From Avispirillum sp959601495 (GTDB lineage Bacteria; Bacillota; Clostridia; Oscillospirales; CAG-272): a DNA stretch of 26,453 nucleotides. Both the position numbers and the translations under genes were made by a program. Positions 1 to 7,601 of this stretch are shown here, one piece after another (position 1 is the first letter of the stretch; every line of letters begins with the position of its first letter). The stretch spans positions 1 through 26,453 of the forward strand of contig CAUGPT010000027.1 of NCBI GenBank assembly GCA_959601495.1, given 5' to 3'. A model generated the notes under the pieces. That model made no database searches. It saw nothing but the letters and a program-made list of their open reading frames with translations, and was not told the origin of the DNA.

Positions 1-40
1 TTTCGCAGATAGACTGTAGGTACATTTTGCGCTATACATA

Positions 41-69
41 AAACAAGGCTGCCGTCGGCAGCCTTGTTT
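41..69. terminator. Terminator-like hairpin near the left edge
   Basis: A perfect 13-bp inverted repeat (41-53 with 57-69) has a 3-base loop. The flanks are A-rich on the left and moderately T-rich on the right, so it could terminate in either direction. The gene it serves on the left lies outside the window; the minus-strand gene ending at 287 is about 220 bases away. Confidence 0.55.
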
Positions 70-151
70 GCTATCTATGCTTGATAGTCTGAAACCTATG
101 CAGTTTGGTTTTTTTCGGGTCTCGGGGACTTTTGGGGAGAAAAGTCCTCGA

Positions 152-279
152 GTCGGGCGCGGGGTGAAACCCCGCATATATATTCCCCTCGGTCGGGGTG
201 TGGGGCAGCGCCCCACATATTTATCCCCCTCATGTCGGGGTGCGGGGCGCGGAGCCCCGCGAATAACGTATCCCCTACC
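152..279. repeat. Three tandem GC-rich hairpin units (about 41 bp each)
   Basis: Units begin at 152, 192 and 234 with GTCGGG and each carries a short GC-rich hairpin: stems 159-164/170-175, 200-206/210-216 and 242-248/254-260. Each hairpin is followed by an AT-rich stretch and a CCCCT run. The stem sequences differ between units while pairing is kept. The array sits just downstream of the cohesin-dockerin gene and no gene is visible in 1-286. It resembles a small intergenic palindromic repeat cluster; a role in mRNA 3' end stability is inference. Confidence 0.7.
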
Positions 280-286
280 GTATCCA

Positions 287-1141
287 TTACTTCGTAGGTG
301 CGTACAGACCTATGAGCATTCTTCTGAATAGGTTAAGGTCTATTGCGTTCAGTTCGTCATCCTTGTTTACATCCATGCTCGCTGTCTTATTATACAGTCC
401 TATCAGCGCTCTTCTCATGAGATTCAGGTCTATGGCGTTCACGTCGCCGTCTCCGTTGAAATCTCCTATTATCAGATATTCCTTCTCAAGCACTATATCC
501 TTCTCCGGCATTGTGAAGCTTGCCTCTGCCTGCGTCGCATCGCTGAGCACGTCGGTGTCACCGCTCCAGCCCGTAAAACGGTAGTACAGGTGATTTGCCG
601 TGTAGAACGTCTCCGCGCTGATGTTCACTGTCTCGCCTGCGGCGTACTCCGTCGCCGTGCCGCCGATCGTCAGTGTGTAGCTCGAGCCCGACGCAACGGT
701 AACACTGCCGGGTATTATCCTAAATGCAACATCTTCTTCGGCGCTGTTGCTTATATCGCCTTCGCCGCAAATGACCGTTACGGGGTACACGCCCGTCGCA
801 GCGCCCTTTGCCACGGTAAAATCAAGCGTGAAAAACGTGCCGCTGTACGAAGTGTCGCTTTCGGAAAACCAAACACCGCGCTTTTCAAAAACAAAGCTTC
901 CGCCGACAGCCTCTGCCGCGCGCACGGAGTTCAGCGTCAGCACATTGCTGTCATACTCAACGCCGAATGTACACGTGTTTATGCCCGGGTTGTCCGAAAG
1001 CACAATGTCTACAGAAACTTCGTCTCCGGGGGCTGCCTCTGCCTTTGAAAGTCTTACGGCAGGGTCGCCCGCGGCACCCGCTGCGGGAATCAATGACAAA
1101 ATAATGCAAAGCACGAATATTATTGAAAACGCTCGTTTCAT
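287..1141 (-). CDS. Secreted cohesin-dockerin protein
   Basis: An exported protein of 284 residues. Start chosen at 1141, because a GGAGGAAG ribosome site lies just upstream and residues 1-24 then form a signal peptide (K-R, hydrophobic core, AAGAA). Residues about 26-150 look like a cohesin-type beta sandwich (GDEVSVDIVLSDNPG near the start). Residues about 153-220 look like an InlB-B/'bacterial repeat' module with a YRFTGWSGD motif. Residues about 225-282 are a type I dockerin with two F-hand repeats, DFNGDGDVNAIDLNLMRR and DVNKDDELNAIDLNLFRR, with calcium ligands at the usual positions. Cohesin-dockerin pairs build cellulosome-like complexes on the cell surface. There is no catalytic module, so an adaptor or scaffold role is inferred. 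It has its own promoter and appears monocistronic. Confidence 0.85.
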   Translation of the reverse strand: MKRAFSIIFVLCIILSLIPAAGAAGDPAVRLSKAEAAPGDEVSVDIVLSDNPGINTCTFGVEYDSNVLTLNSVRAAEAVGGSFVFEKRGVWFSESDTSYSGTFFTLDFTVAKGAATGVYPVTVICGEGDISNSAEEDVAFRIIPGSVTVASGSSYTLTIGGTATEYAAGETVNISAETFYTANHLYYRFTGWSGDTDVLSDATQAEASFTMPEKDIVLEKEYLIIGDFNGDGDVNAIDLNLMRRALIGLYNKTASMDVNKDDELNAIDLNLFRRMLIGLYAPTK

Positions 1142-1177
1142 ATTCTTCCTCCGATATACGGTCATAGCTGTACAATT

Positions 1178-1206
1178 ATTGTATCATCTTCTGCGGAGGT
1201 TTTCAA
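1178..1206 (-). promoter_or_regulatory. Sigma-A promoter of the cohesin-dockerin gene
   Basis: Read on the minus strand: TTGAAA (1201-1206), a 17-base spacer, then TACAAT (1178-1183). It lies between the end of the XRE gene and the start at 1141, giving a leader of about 30 bases. Confidence 0.7.
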
Positions 1207-1215
1207 GTATAATTA

Positions 1216-2220
1216 TTACGCGTAAATAATTTCTACGGAACCGAACGACACATCGCTGTCGATCTTGAGCTCATACGCCGCGTTATCATCCGGCTTACCC
1301 TTAACATTTACAGAACCGAAGCTTGTATCTCTCTTGCTGGCAATGCGCACATTGCGCGGAAGTACGATCTCCAAGGAGCCGAACGAAACGTCGGCAGCAA
1401 GTACCGCGCCGTCTGCAACGGACGCTGCCGCAGTGAGGTCAAGACGAGCCGCGCCGAAGGACACCTCAACATTGCCTCCGTTGAAAGTGCCGCCCTCAAA
1501 CTTTGCGGCATTGTCGCCGAAACAGCTTTCAAATCTCAGATAGCCGTCGTCACAGCTGTACTCGTTCACCTGGCGCTCGCTGTTGACATGGACCTTCGTT
1601 TTCTTTCTCGGGATAAGAGTTAAAATTCCGCATACGACAAGTATTGCGCCGATAATGACCCATGTGCCTGAAAAGCTTTCGGGAATTACCTTCAGATTGT
1701 CAAGCAGGAAATACACGCCTATAAGGGCGGCGCCCACGGATATGGCACTTATGCGGCGCTTTGTGATTCCGGATGCGCCTATGCAGATAATGGCGGTGGG
1801 CCACAGCACCGACCAGTACGAGCAAGGAAGTATATCCGTTGCTTTTGATAAAATGAGAAGTACGCCCGCCGCGATCACGAACAGACCGAACCAAAGCTTT
1901 TCAAAAAGGTTTACGGATCTGCCTATATCAAATGAAAAGCTTGTTTTTGAGTCGCCGCGTTTTTTGTCGGGATCTTCTACAAACTCCGCCTTGGGCGCCG
2001 ATTCGGTATCCGCGTTTGAGTGCTCCGCGTCGCCGAGCAGTTCATCCGTGCTGACGCCCAGTATTGAAGCAAGCGTCGGCAGAACCGAAATATCTGGGCA
2101 TGAATATCCGTTCTCCCATTTTGAGACAGCCTGCGCGCTGACACCTATTTTTTCGGCAAGCGCCTCCTGCGTCAAGCCGCGCTCCTTGCGGAGCTTCTGA
2201 ATCTTTTTTCCGATTTCCAT
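1216..2220 (-). CDS. XRE-family regulator with membrane and LiaF-like C-terminal domains
   Basis: A fused regulator of 334 residues. Residues 1-64 are an XRE helix-turn-helix (GLTQEALAEKIGVSAQAVSKWENG). Residues about 105-205 hold about four hydrophobic segments, with TKRR and PRKK as basic stops. Residues about 220-334 resemble the LiaF C-terminal 'cell wall-active antibiotics response' beta domain, with the motif SFG recurring four times (VSFGAARLDL, VSFGSLEIVL, TSFGSVNVKG, VSFGSVEIIY). Start chosen at 2220 for the GGAGGAA site 8 bases upstream rather than the longer in-frame start. LiaF-type domains monitor envelope stress, so a membrane-tethered DNA-binding sensor is a reasonable inference. 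Target genes are unknown. Confidence 0.85.
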   Translation of the reverse strand: MEIGKKIQKLRKERGLTQEALAEKIGVSAQAVSKWENGYSCPDISVLPTLASILGVSTDELLGDAEHSNADTESAPKAEFVEDPDKKRGDSKTSFSFDIGRSVNLFEKLWFGLFVIAAGVLLILSKATDILPCSYWSVLWPTAIICIGASGITKRRISAISVGAALIGVYFLLDNLKVIPESFSGTWVIIGAILVVCGILTLIPRKKTKVHVNSERQVNEYSCDDGYLRFESCFGDNAAKFEGGTFNGGNVEVSFGAARLDLTAAASVADGAVLAADVSFGSLEIVLPRNVRIASKRDTSFGSVNVKGKPDDNAAYELKIDSDVSFGSVEIIYA

Positions 2221-2251
2221 AAATTGTTCCTCCGTTTTTCTTTGTGAATAC

Positions 2252-2280
2252 AATTTACCACATTTTTCGCCTGTTGTCTA
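2252..2280 (-). promoter_or_regulatory. Probable promoter of the XRE-LiaF gene
   Basis: Minus strand: TAGACA (2275-2280), 17-base spacer, TAAATT (2252-2257). Spacing is ideal, hexamers only moderate. Confidence 0.5.
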
Positions 2281-2359
2281 TCGACTGTTGGGATAGTTAT
2301 GTAATTCAACCCCCGGTTGCGAGAATGCCGGAAGAGGTACATACGGTTGAATTATGGCA

Positions 2360-2385
2360 AAAAAGCCCCGGTACCAGGGCTTTTT
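2360..2385 (-). terminator. Intrinsic terminator of glnN
   Basis: A 9-bp stem (2360-2368 with 2377-2385) starts 4 bases past the glnN stop on the minus strand; the T-run that follows it is part of the stem, so it may work in both directions. Confidence 0.8.
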
Positions 2386-2389
2386 CGGT

Positions 2390-4480
2390 TTATTTTATTG
2401 AAAACAGCATGTCGCCGTAGCTCGGATACGGCCAGTAGGCGGACGAGGTTATCTCCTCCAGTCTGTCGGCGCTTTCGCGCAGAGCGTTCATTGCGCCGAT
2501 GACTTCCGTCTTGTAATAAAGGCTGAGTTCAAATGTGTCGGCAATGTTTTTAGACTGCTCCAGAGCGTCTTCGAGAGACTCGATGCTTGTGTACAGCCTG
2601 TTTATCAGCGAAGACAGCTTTTCCAAAAGCTTTTCCTCCGCGTCGGGACGGGCGGGAGCAAAAGAGCGTCTGGAAGCCGCATTGTCCGCTATCTTTGCGG
2701 CGAAATCGCTTACAGCGGGGAATATATCGCGGCGCGCCATATCTATCATGGTAAGCGCCTCTATATTGACAGTTTTAACATAGTTTTCGAGATTTATCTC
2801 CTTGCGCGCGCGCAGCTCTGCCTCGGAGAAAACACCGTGACGTGTGAACAGCTCCACATTGCGCTCATCAAGCATATGCTCAAGCGCATCGGGTGTGGTG
2901 GGCAGGTTGGAAAGACCGCGTCGTGCCGCCTCTGCTATCCAGCTGTCGTCATATCCGTTGCCGTTGAACAGTATGCGCATGTGCTCGCTTATTGTCGTGC
3001 GGATGAGCTCGTGCAGAGCGCCCGTAAAGTCGTCCGCTCCCTCAAGAATATCGGCAAAGCCGCGAAGCTCCTCCGCGACGGCAGTGTTGAGTACAGTGTT
3101 CGGAGTCGCAATGGACTGTGAAGAGCCCGCCATTCTGAACTCAAACTTGTTGCCCGTAAACGCAAACGGAGACGTGCGGTTGCGGTCGGTGTTGTCCTTA
3201 GGAAATTTAGGCAGAACATGAACGCCTATCTTCATCTGCACCTTTTCGCGGGCATCGTAGTGCCTGTCCGTTTCGATAGCCTCGAGGATCTCCATAAGCT
3301 CGTCGCCCACAAATATGGACATGACCGCGGGAGGAGCCTCGTTTGCGCCCAGTCTGTGGTCGTTGGAGGCGCTTGCTACCGATATGCGCAGCACATCCTG
3401 ATATTCGTCTACCGCCTTTATAACGGCGCAGAGCATAAGCAGAAACTGCGCGTTTTCGTAAGGGGTTTCGCCCGGCTCGAGAAGATTCGCGCCGGTGTTC
3501 GTGGTTATGGACCAGTTGTCGTGCTTGCCGCTGCCGTTAACGCCGTCAAAGGGCTTTTCGTTGAGAAGGCATACCATGTTGTGGCGCTCCGCCACCTTTT
3601 TCATCATTTCCATGGTGAGCTGGTTGTGGTCAACGGCAATGTTCGCAGTTTCAAACACGGGCGCAAGCTCGTGCTGAGCGGGAGCGACCTCGTTGTGCTT
3701 TGTTTTGGAGGGAACGCCCAGCTTCCACAGTGTTTCGTCAAGATCCTCCATATAACGCGCGACCGCGGGCTTCAGCGTTCCGAAATAGTGGTCGTCAAGC
3801 TCCTGACCCTTGGGCGGTCTTGCACCGAAAAGTGTCCTGCCCGTATATATAAGATCCTTGCGCTTGTCAAACATCTCGCGGGAGATGAGAAAATACTCCT
3901 GCTCGGCGCCGACAGTCGTTTTTACACTTGTCACATCCTCGTTGCCGAAAAGACGCAAAACTCTTACCGCCTGACGCGACAGCGCCTCCATAGAACGCAG
4001 CAGGGGCGTTTTCTGGTCAAGTGCTTCTCCGCCGTAAGAGCAGAAAGCCGTAGGTATACAAAGGGTCTTTCCCTTTATAAATGCATACGACGTGGGGTCC
4101 CACGCGGTGTATCCGCGCGCCTCGAATGTGGCGCGAAGTCCGCCCGAGGGGAAAGATGAAGCGTCAGGCTCGCCGCGTACAAGCTCCTTGCCCGAAAACT
4201 CCATGATCACTCTGCCTTCGCCGACAGGCTTTATAAAACTGTCATGCTTTTCGGCGGTTATGCCGGTCATGGGCTGGAACCAGTGGGTAAAGTGGGTCGC
4301 GCCGCGCTCGGTCGCCCAGTCCTTCATTGCCCCTGCGACAACATTTGCCACCTCAAGGCTCATACGCTTGCCGTCGTTGAAAGAGCGCTTGCACAGATTG
4401 TAAATATCCTCAGGCAGTCTTTCTTTCATCACGCGGTCGTTAAACACCTGGCAGCCGAACAGTTCCGGTACGTTTGTCAT
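2390..4480 (-). CDS. glnN: Glutamine synthetase type III
   Basis: ATP-dependent ligation of ammonia to glutamate in the cytoplasm, the entry point of nitrogen assimilation. The protein is 696 residues, the usual size for the GSIII family (about 700) and much longer than GSI. Family signatures are present in order: the N-terminal LFGCQVFND segment, KHNEVAPAQHELAP, the catalytic GVNGSGKHDNWS loop, and NRTSPFAFTGNKFEFR. Start at 4480 is supported by a GGAGG site 6 bases upstream. The gene has its own consensus promoter and terminator, so it is monocistronic. A hairpin in the leader could be regulatory. Confidence 0.96.
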   Translation of the reverse strand: MTNVPELFGCQVFNDRVMKERLPEDIYNLCKRSFNDGKRMSLEVANVVAGAMKDWATERGATHFTHWFQPMTGITAEKHDSFIKPVGEGRVIMEFSGKELVRGEPDASSFPSGGLRATFEARGYTAWDPTSYAFIKGKTLCIPTAFCSYGGEALDQKTPLLRSMEALSRQAVRVLRLFGNEDVTSVKTTVGAEQEYFLISREMFDKRKDLIYTGRTLFGARPPKGQELDDHYFGTLKPAVARYMEDLDETLWKLGVPSKTKHNEVAPAQHELAPVFETANIAVDHNQLTMEMMKKVAERHNMVCLLNEKPFDGVNGSGKHDNWSITTNTGANLLEPGETPYENAQFLLMLCAVIKAVDEYQDVLRISVASASNDHRLGANEAPPAVMSIFVGDELMEILEAIETDRHYDAREKVQMKIGVHVLPKFPKDNTDRNRTSPFAFTGNKFEFRMAGSSQSIATPNTVLNTAVAEELRGFADILEGADDFTGALHELIRTTISEHMRILFNGNGYDDSWIAEAARRGLSNLPTTPDALEHMLDERNVELFTRHGVFSEAELRARKEINLENYVKTVNIEALTMIDMARRDIFPAVSDFAAKIADNAASRRSFAPARPDAEEKLLEKLSSLINRLYTSIESLEDALEQSKNIADTFELSLYYKTEVIGAMNALRESADRLEEITSSAYWPYPSYGDMLFSIK

Positions 4481-4508
4481 GACGGTCCTCCGATCATCTT
4501 TAAGTGAA

Positions 4509-4540
4509 CAACGCGCCGCAGCTACCGCTGCAGCGCGTTG
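4509..4540 (-). promoter_or_regulatory. Hairpin in the glnN leader
   Basis: An inverted repeat with a 7-bp outer stem (4509-4515 with 4534-4540), a small internal bulge and a 5-bp inner stem (4518-4522 with 4527-4531). It lies between the promoter and the ribosome site of glnN. It could be a leader structure or a binding site; neither can be decided from sequence alone. Confidence 0.5.
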
Positions 4541-4554
4541 CCGGATATGTGATA

Positions 4555-4583
4555 ATTATACCTTCTGCGCCCGCAAATGTCAA
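4555..4583 (-). promoter_or_regulatory. Consensus sigma-A promoter of glnN
   Basis: Minus strand: TTGACA (4578-4583), exactly 17 bases, TATAAT (4555-4560). Both hexamers match consensus fully. Expected transcription start near 4548, just before the leader hairpin. Confidence 0.9.
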
Positions 4584-4626
4584 TAAGTATCGGCAAAAAT
4601 GCGACGGCGGCAGCGAAGGCAAAACA

Positions 4627-4641
4627 GCGGGGCAGCCCCGC
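4627..4641 (-). terminator. Terminator after the Rrf2 regulator gene
   Basis: A GC-only palindrome (GCGGGGC / GCCCCGC, with the central bases forming the loop), followed on the minus strand by TGTTTTG. It lies 22 bases past the stop at 4663. Confidence 0.6.
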
Positions 4642-4662
4642 GGCTATGTTTTTATTCTGCGC

Positions 4663-5091
4663 TTAGATATCGTATGTATACGTGCTTTCGCCGTCCATAA
4701 GATCGGCTATGGTTATACCGTCAAAATAGTTTTCGGTAATACGTTGAAAATTTTCCCACATCGCAAGGGTCTTGCAGCCGCACGCCCTCGGGCAGGGCTC
4801 CGCCCCGCAGGAAAGGCAGCTCACCGGGGCAAGGTCGCCCTCGGTAAGTCTGAGGATTTCGCCTACGCGGTATTCGTTCGCGTCTCTTGTAAGCCTGTAT
4901 CCGCCGCCCTTGCCGTGCACACCGGTGACAAGTCCGCTTCTGGCAAGTATGGGCATGATCTGCTCCATATACTTCTGCGATATCTGCTGGCGCGCGGCTA
5001 TATCCTTCATGGGGATATAGCCGTCGCCGCCGTGATCTGCCAGGTCAAGCATTACGCGAAGGGCGTATCTGCCTCTTGTAGAAATCATCAT
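4663..5091 (-). CDS. Rrf2-family transcriptional regulator (IscR/CymR type)
   Basis: A 142-residue winged-helix regulator starting MMISTRGRYALRVMLDLA, the classic Rrf2 N-terminus, followed by the recognition helix region (QQISQKYMEQIMPIL) and HGKGGGYRLTRD. Residues around 93-110 hold five cysteines (SCLSCGAEPC-PRACGC), in the place where IscR-type members bind an Fe-S cluster. It lies downstream of cysK in the same direction with a 63-base gap containing a hairpin. Known family members control cysteine and sulfur metabolism (CymR) or Fe-S assembly (IscR). The cysK context favours sulfur control, while the cysteine cluster favours Fe-S sensing; the choice is open. The start at 5091 is better spaced from GGAG than the second Met. 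Confidence 0.9.
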   Translation of the reverse strand: MMISTRGRYALRVMLDLADHGGDGYIPMKDIAARQQISQKYMEQIMPILARSGLVTGVHGKGGGYRLTRDANEYRVGEILRLTEGDLAPVSCLSCGAEPCPRACGCKTLAMWENFQRITENYFDGITIADLMDGESTYTYDI

Positions 5092-5113
5092 AATATTCTA
5101 ATCTCCGCAAAGT

Positions 5114-5137
5114 GACCTTCCGCCGCAGCGGAAGGTC
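5114..5137 (-). terminator. Hairpin between cysK and the Rrf2 gene
   Basis: A perfect 10-bp stem with a 4-base loop, 17 bases past the cysK stop. No strong T-run follows on the minus strand, so it may act as a partial terminator or as an mRNA-processing or stability element that lowers Rrf2 expression relative to cysK. Confidence 0.55.
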
Positions 5138-5154
5138 TGCATTTATATGTTCTC

Positions 5155-6087
5155 TCAGTCTGCGAAAAGAGGTGTCGAGAGGTATCTGTCGCCCGTGTCG
5201 GGGAGAAGAACTACAATATTCTTGCCCGCGTTTTCATCTCTCTTTGCAAGCTCGATCGCGGCGTAGACCGCGGCACCGGAGGAAATGCCCACAAGCACGC
5301 CCTCTTTTTTGCCGATAAGCTTACCGGTAGCAAATGCGTCCTCATTTGAAACGGGGATGATCTCATCGTATATCTTTGTGTTAAGCACCTCGGGTACAAA
5401 GCCCGCGCCGATACCCTGTATCTTGTGAGGTCCCGCAACACCCGTTGAAAGGACCGCGCTTGTGGCAGGCTCGACCGCGACTACCTTTACTTCGGGCTTT
5501 TTGGATTTCAGATATTCGCCCACGCCCGTTACGGTGCCGCCCGTGCCGACGCCTGCGACGAAAATGTCTACATCTCCGTCCGTATCCTCGAAGATCTCGG
5601 GACCTGTATGCTCAAAATGCGCCTTGGGGTTTGCGGGGTTTACAAACTGACCGGGGATAAAGCTGTCCGGTATGGACGCCGCAAGCTCATCCGCCTTTGC
5701 AATTGCGCCCTTCATACCCTTTGCGCCGTCGCTGAGCACAAGCTCCGCGCCGTACGCCTTCATCAGCTGGCGGCGCTCCACGGACATGGTCTCGGGCATT
5801 ACGATGATGATCCTGTAGCCTCTTGCGGCGGCAACAGCGGCAAGACCGATGCCTGTATTGCCGGATGTAGGCTCGATTATAACGCTGCCCTCGTGAAGCT
5901 TTCCGGTGCGCTCGGCTTCGTCTATCATTTCCTTTGCGATCCTGTCCTTGACGGAACCCGCGGGATTGAAATACTCAAGCTTTGCTATAACATGAGCTTT
6001 GAGCCCGAACTCTTTTTCAATGTGTGTGAGCTCCAGAAGAGGAGTTTTTCCTATAAGCTGATCGGCAGATGTGTAAATGTTTTTCAT
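5155..6087 (-). CDS. cysK: Cysteine synthase A (O-acetylserine sulfhydrylase)
   Basis: PLP enzyme joining O-acetylserine and sulfide to give cysteine. 310 residues, normal for CysK. The PLP lysine lies in PAGSVKDRIA, the substrate loop is TSGNTGIGLA, the phosphate-binding loop GTGGTVTGVG, and the C-terminal PDTGDRYLST is typical. Start at 6087 is chosen because AAGGA lies 8 bases upstream, while the ATG 9 bases earlier sits almost on that site. Its promoter overlaps an inverted repeat that is a good candidate for Rrf2 binding. The Rrf2 gene follows. Confidence 0.96.
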   Translation of the reverse strand: MKNIYTSADQLIGKTPLLELTHIEKEFGLKAHVIAKLEYFNPAGSVKDRIAKEMIDEAERTGKLHEGSVIIEPTSGNTGIGLAAVAAARGYRIIIVMPETMSVERRQLMKAYGAELVLSDGAKGMKGAIAKADELAASIPDSFIPGQFVNPANPKAHFEHTGPEIFEDTDGDVDIFVAGVGTGGTVTGVGEYLKSKKPEVKVVAVEPATSAVLSTGVAGPHKIQGIGAGFVPEVLNTKIYDEIIPVSNEDAFATGKLIGKKEGVLVGISSGAAVYAAIELAKRDENAGKNIVVLLPDTGDRYLSTPLFAD

Positions 6088-6131
6088 GATTATCATCCTT
6101 TCTGAGCAACCTCTTTCGGTTCGTTTTCTGA

Positions 6132-6160
6132 AGTATAGCACTATTTACCTACCTTGTCAA
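6132..6160 (-). promoter_or_regulatory. Sigma-A promoter of cysK
   Basis: Minus strand: TTGACA (6155-6160), 17 bases, TATACT (6132-6137). The -35 box lies inside the inverted repeat 6145-6167. Confidence 0.85.
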
Positions 6161-6167
6161 TAGGTAA
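6145..6167. promoter_or_regulatory. Inverted-repeat operator over the cysK -35 box
   Basis: TTACCTA (6145-6151) and TAGGTAA (6161-6167) are perfect 7-bp arms with a 9-base spacer that contains the -35 hexamer. Rrf2-family operators are typically AT-rich inverted repeats with CC/GG cores at promoters, so binding by the downstream Rrf2 regulator is inferred; occupancy would block RNA polymerase. Confidence 0.65.
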
Positions 6168-6289
6168 TTAAAATTTTTCAATTTTTTTCGAAAAGGCAGT
6201 TTGTATTTACAGCATAGACTGCAGCACAACGCTTATAATCTGCGCCTCCGTGCTCGAACGGCAAGCCGCAGCAAAGCTGCTTCCCGCAT

Positions 6290-6321
6290 AAAAAGGCAGG
6301 CGCACCGGCGCCTGCCTTTTT
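6290..6321. terminator. Strong bidirectional terminator
   Basis: A 14-bp stem (6290-6303 with 6308-6321) with a 4-base loop; the A-run and T-run ends let it function in both directions. It ends the minus-strand gene at 6343 about 20 bases past its stop. Confidence 0.9.
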
Positions 6322-6342
6322 CAAAACCGATATACATATTTA

Positions 6343-6897
6343 TTAATCAAAATAGCTGTAGACCGTGTACTCCAAACCGTCGACTGCTCCGTAGTCCCTG
6401 TACCCCGACGGCAGATATGATGCGTCAAAGGCAACATCCTCAGACTTTACGGACTGAAGCACAACATAGTGCAGCGTAAGATTTTCTTCATCGACAAGCA
6501 CATACTCGCACACATTCAGATATCCGACCGCGGAAACATACGCGGGATACTTGAAATGCTCCGTGTCATACAGCACGGGCTTTGACGAAGAAAGCTGCGA
6601 TATACGCTCCGTCTCTTTTGCAAACGCTTCGTCATCGTATTTTACGGACAAAAGTATCTGAACGCTCTCGCCCAGCGGCAATTCTTCGATGCATTTTGCA
6701 GAGTATCCGACGAGCTCGCCGCCATCCTCCGAGACGGTCGGCTTCATGTCAAAGCTCTCGCCGTCGCAGGCAGTGTCAAGTACGGTTTCGTTATATGCCC
6801 TTTCAAATGTCGCCTCAAAGTCCCCGATCCTGTCCGTATCGACAACTGTATAGCCCGCCGCAAGTATAAAAACCGTAACGGTTATCGCCTTTTTCAC
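6343..6897 (-). CDS. Exported protein of unknown function, paralogue 2
   Basis: Not assigned to a known family. 184 residues with an N-terminal hydrophobic segment (MKKAITVTVFILAAGYTVV), probably a signal anchor. Start at the GTG at 6897 is chosen because a full AGGAGGT site lies 5 bases upstream, inside the longer in-frame extension. It is related to the preceding gene: both contain F-K/R-YPAYV, an E-N/D-L segment followed by Y/VYV, and a conserved YLP near the C-terminus. The upstream stop codon (6912) is directly before this ribosome site, so the two are translated from one mRNA. Confidence 0.8.
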   Translation of the reverse strand: MKKAITVTVFILAAGYTVVDTDRIGDFEATFERAYNETVLDTACDGESFDMKPTVSEDGGELVGYSAKCIEELPLGESVQILLSVKYDDEAFAKETERISQLSSSKPVLYDTEHFKYPAYVSAVGYLNVCEYVLVDEENLTLHYVVLQSVKSEDVAFDASYLPSGYRDYGAVDGLEYTVYSYFD

Positions 6898-6911
6898 GGA
6901 TGACCTCCTCA

Positions 6912-7502
6912 TCACTTTTTCTCAACTCCGACAAGCAGGTTATACCCGAACGTATCCTCAAGCTCATCGCTGCAAAAATAATCGGGCAGATACTTTTTAT
7001 CAAAATTGATCATGGCACTGTTGAACTGATTGCTCATGTCCACATATACGACTTCGAGATTATCCGCGTCAAACAGCGCGTAATGATACCTGCCGAGAGA
7101 GATGTCCGCCGCAAGCACATATGCAGGATATCTGAAATTTTCCGTATCCTCATAAATGCCGACACTGCGCTTTTCGTCAAGGCTGTCGACGCTGACGGCG
7201 CTCACCCTCTCCTTTTCTGCAAGAAAATCGCTTTCGGAGTATTTGCACCTGAGAAAAATCACATAATCCGCCGCAACAAGCGTGTCCGTATATTGAAAAT
7301 CAAAGTCGCAGTCCTCGGCGCCGTTGATGTCCTCGGGGAAAACGCCTCTCTGATCCCTGCTTATTTCGAGATCGTATTTATCATCAAAAATATCGGGATA
7401 ATCCCCGCTGTCGGTAAGCGACTTTGTACTGATAAAAATGCTGCACGAACAAAGAAGCAGTGCCGCCGCAATGATCGCCGCGAAAACAGATAACTTTTTC
7501 AT
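6912..7502 (-). CDS. Lipoprotein of unknown function, paralogue 1
   Basis: Not assigned to a known family. 196 residues. Start at the ATG at 7502, where MKKLSVFAAIIAAALLLCSCS gives a lipoprotein-type signal with cysteine near residue 20; AAAGG lies 8 bases upstream. The mature part shares the FRYPAYV and YLP landmarks with the next gene, suggesting a tandem duplication in which one copy kept the lipid anchor. It ends within the ribosome site of the next gene. Confidence 0.8.
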   Translation of the reverse strand: MKKLSVFAAIIAAALLLCSCSIFISTKSLTDSGDYPDIFDDKYDLEISRDQRGVFPEDINGAEDCDFDFQYTDTLVAADYVIFLRCKYSESDFLAEKERVSAVSVDSLDEKRSVGIYEDTENFRYPAYVLAADISLGRYHYALFDADNLEVVYVDMSNQFNSAMINFDKKYLPDYFCSDELEDTFGYNLLVGVEKK

Positions 7503-7601
7503 TTTCCCTGCCTTTCCCGCCAAAAATGCGAATGAGTTTCTTGTACCGCCATGCGATTTGCCGCCGCGGAATGACTAAAAATCCGCAGACAAAAGCGCGC
7601 C

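Noticed and set aside
3218..4159. A 313-codon plus-strand frame opposite glnN
   Set aside because: Antisense shadow of glnN; no motifs.
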